From assembly GCA_020048595.1 (NCBI GenBank), contig JAIFMH010000128.1:1-7179 (forward strand): 7,179 nt of DNA, written 5' to 3'. The stretch is from Bacteroidota bacterium (GTDB lineage: Bacteria; Bacteroidota; Bacteroidia; Bacteroidales; UBA4417). This document shows, in pieces, positions 5,864 to 7,179 of this stretch; position 1 is the stretch's first letter, and each line of letters begins with the position of its first letter. The notes beneath the pieces are model-generated. The model did no database searches. It was not told the origin of the DNA and was given only the letters and a program-made list of their open reading frames with translations. Both the position numbers and the translations under genes were made by a program.

Positions 5864-6958
5864 TCAATTTTTATTAAGTAGTAAGATAAGCTTTATTACA
5901 GTTCCATTGCCGTTTTCACTGTAAATTTCGAAAGAACCACCCAAAGAAGCTGCCCTTTCCTTCATGCTCATAATCCCAAACGATTTTTTTGATTTTATTT
6001 CCTCACCAGTAATTCCAATTCCATTATCGGCTATTCTGAAATGAACAGATTCTTCGTTTTCGTACAGACTAACCTCAACACGTGTTGCCCCAGAGTGACG
6101 GGCAATATTAGTAAGCGATTCCTGCATAATCCTAAAAAGAGTAAGTGAATGATCAGGTAAGATGGTAACATCAAAATCAAGATCAAGAAAAACTTCAATT
6201 CCGGCTCGTTCTGCAAATTCTTTTGTGTACCATTCTATTGCAGCCACCAGACCCAAATCGTCAATAATCTCGGGTCTTAACTGTGAAGTAAGGCGTTGAA
6301 CGGTCTTAATTGTTTCACTTACCAAAGCAGTTACTTTGTTCATTCTTAAAACTAAGTCATCGTCCTGAATTTTTTGTTTGATGATGCCCAAATCAATTTT
6401 TACAGCAGTAAGCGCCTGTCCCAAATCATCATGAAGTTCGCGCGAAATGGACACTCTTTCATCTTCCCTTACCTGCTCAATATATTTCGAAAGTTGATGT
6501 TGTTGTTCCAATGAATTTTTTAATTCTTCTGATGACTTTTTAAGTTCTGCAGCATTCAGTTTAATTGTTTGTTTCTGATTAAAAAGATCAAGAAAAACGC
6601 TGATTTTACTAGTCAGAATTTGGCTGTTTACCGGCTTAATGATATAATCAACAGCACCGGAGTTGTAACCTTTGAAAACTTCAGTTTCATCGAAATAATT
6701 AGCTGTCAGAAAAATAACAGGTACTTTATCATCCAATCTATCTTCATTCAGCTTCACGGCCAGTTCATAGCCGCTCATTTCAGGCATCTGAACATCGATA
6801 ATAGCCAATGCAAGTTCAAGACCACGTGCTTTTTCCAACGCTTCGGCACCAGAAAGTGCCTCTATTATATTTACGTTGATTTTGTGGGTAAGTGCCCTGA
6901 GCAATAACAGATTTGCTTCAATATCATCAACAATCAAAAGGTTAGGGCAATGATTCAT
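5864..6958 (-). CDS. Soluble reverse-hybrid histidine kinase (receiver - HisKA_3 - HATPase)
   Basis: The product is 364 aa. The N-terminal receiver (about 5-125) is complete: D11/D12, phospho-acceptor D55 (IIDVQMPEM), T85 (FLTAN) and K108 in IIKPV. A charged, coiled-coil-like helix (about 127-165) leads to a HisKA_3 dimerisation domain with H176 in SRELHDDLGQ. That motif also has the HDxxxQ form linked to phosphatase activity. The C-terminal HATPase has an N box (QESLTNIARHSGA, N284), a G1 box (DNGIG, D311-G315) and SFGIMSMKERA. There is no transmembrane segment, PAS, GAF or other sensor domain, so the enzyme is cytosolic and its input must come through the receiver or a partner. A strong promoter match lies about 50 nt upstream. 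No Shine-Dalgarno is evident before ATG 6958. The NarL-type regulator 4 nt downstream is the expected phosphate recipient. Confidence 0.95.
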   Translation of the reverse strand: MNHCPNLLIVDDIEANLLLLRALTHKINVNIIEALSGAEALEKARGLELALAIIDVQMPEMSGYELAVKLNEDRLDDKVPVIFLTANYFDETEVFKGYNSGAVDYIIKPVNSQILTSKISVFLDLFNQKQTIKLNAAELKKSSEELKNSLEQQHQLSKYIEQVREDERVSISRELHDDLGQALTAVKIDLGIIKQKIQDDDLVLRMNKVTALVSETIKTVQRLTSQLRPEIIDDLGLVAAIEWYTKEFAERAGIEVFLDLDFDVTILPDHSLTLFRIMQESLTNIARHSGATRVEVSLYENEESVHFRIADNGIGITGEEIKSKKSFGIMSMKERAASLGGSFEIYSENGNGTVIKLILLLNKN

Positions 6959-7008
6959 TCTAAGCTTAGGTTTATTTTAAGGCGGCTAAATATTAGCACA
7001 TCCAATAA
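6959..7008 (-). other. Leader of the kinase operon
   Basis: A short AT-rich untranslated leader between the predicted -7 box and the kinase ATG. It has no purine-rich ribosome-binding site. A 10-bp perfect palindrome CTAAGCTTAG (6960-6969) touches the start codon, but it is too short to interpret as an operator. Confidence 0.5.
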
Positions 7009-7040
7009 CAAAGTTAACCATTTTCAATGATTCTATCAAA
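7009..7040 (-). promoter_or_regulatory. Bacteroidota-type promoter for the kinase operon
   Basis: On the minus strand TTTG (7040-7037) is followed, after 20 nt, by TAACTTTG (7016-7009). This is a perfect match to the known Bacteroidota TTTG-N(about 17-23)-TAnnTTTG consensus. The -7 box ends 50 nt before the kinase ATG, giving a leader of roughly 40-45 nt. It sits directly after the terminator of the preceding gene, as expected for a fresh transcription unit. Confidence 0.68.
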
Positions 7041-7041
7041 C

Positions 7042-7072
7042 AAAAAAATCCGGCACCTTTCGAGTGCCGGAT
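7042..7072 (-). terminator. Rho-independent terminator of the upstream gene
   Basis: A perfect 9-bp stem, ATCCGGCAC (7048-7056) with GTGCCGGAT (7064-7072), encloses a 7-nt loop. On the minus strand the stem is followed by a run of seven T (7048-7042, its first T shared with the stem base). It lies 37 nt beyond the stop codon at 7110. It ends transcription of the gene entering from the right edge and insulates the kinase promoter. Confidence 0.88.
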
Positions 7073-7109
7073 CTAAAATGAACCATCATTAATTACCGAT
7101 CAAACTAAA

Positions 7110-7179
7110 CTATTCCCTTACAGGAATTTTAAATTTCTGCATTCGTTCATTATCCTTCACAAACAGCAGGTAAACGCCC
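7110..7179 (-). CDS. C-terminal end of a gene running in from the right edge, possibly a T9SS substrate
   Basis: Only the last 22 codons are present, ending in TAG at 7112-7110. The peptide reads GVYLLFVKDN, then ERMQKFKIPVRE. A GVYL.-V strand, a short polar turn and a final basic K.KI.V strand closely resemble the last two strands of the type A T9SS C-terminal sorting domain of secreted Bacteroidota proteins. With so little sequence this is a resemblance, not an assignment. The gene ends before a strong terminator, so it is a separate transcription unit from the kinase operon. The body of the protein is outside the window. Confidence 0.6.
   Translation of the reverse strand, partial: GVYLLFVKDNERMQKFKIPVRE

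Noticed and set aside
6569..6907. 112-codon plus-strand ORF opposite the kinase receiver domain
   Set aside because: It is antisense to a well-conserved receiver domain, and its composition looks like translated antisense sequence.
6960..6969. Perfect palindrome CTAAGCTTAG next to the kinase start codon
   Set aside because: Ten AT-rich bases form palindromes often by chance, and there is no second copy or other support for an operator.

Overview
The window looks like a member of the Bacteroidota. The evidence is a TTTG-N20-TAnnTTTG promoter match (the Bacteroidota primary sigma factor signature), poor or absent Shine-Dalgarno sequences, the Bacteroidota-type FN3-like cassette (GVCW...TTYYVRAYATN), and a fragment at the right edge resembling the end of a type IX secretion (T9SS) sorting domain. 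Every gene I can support is on the minus strand, so the window reads right to left. I cannot name the species.

Layout in transcription order. (1) 7110-7179: the last 22 codons of a gene entering from the right edge. (2) 7042-7072: an intrinsic terminator, followed at once by a promoter (7009-7040). (3) 5864-6958: a soluble 'reverse hybrid' histidine kinase (receiver, linker helix, HisKA_3, HATPase). (4) 5233-5859: its NarL/LuxR-type response regulator, 4 nt downstream. (5) 5010-5232: a 223-nt gap carrying three copies of a TTGTAGGGAA-like element spaced exactly 22 bp apart. (6) 4623-5006: a stand-alone CheY-like receiver. (7) 1-4618: a giant secreted modular protein, 4 nt after the receiver's stop. 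Its reading frame is open for at least 1539 codons and leaves the window at the left edge.

The giant protein reads from its N-terminus: signal peptide; an unassigned beta-rich domain; an FN3-like unit; four tandem ~100-residue cadherin-like repeats; an FN3-like unit; a divergent FN3 unit; an Ig-like segment; a LamG/concanavalin-like domain; a beta-sandwich unit; two more FN3-like units; and possibly the start of another domain. This is the make-up of a large calcium-dependent adhesin or carbohydrate-binding surface protein. Repeats are similar at the DNA level, which implies recent internal duplication or gene conversion.

Working hypothesis: kinase and NarL-type regulator form a pair whose output may act on the repeated sites in the 223-nt gap, driving co-expression of the single-domain receiver and the giant surface protein. 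The kinase has no membrane or sensor domain of its own and an intact receiver at its N-terminus, so its input may be phosphotransfer or a partner protein. The receiver made with the adhesin could feed back on the kinase. The regulatory wiring is inference; gene order, spacing and motifs are read from the sequence.
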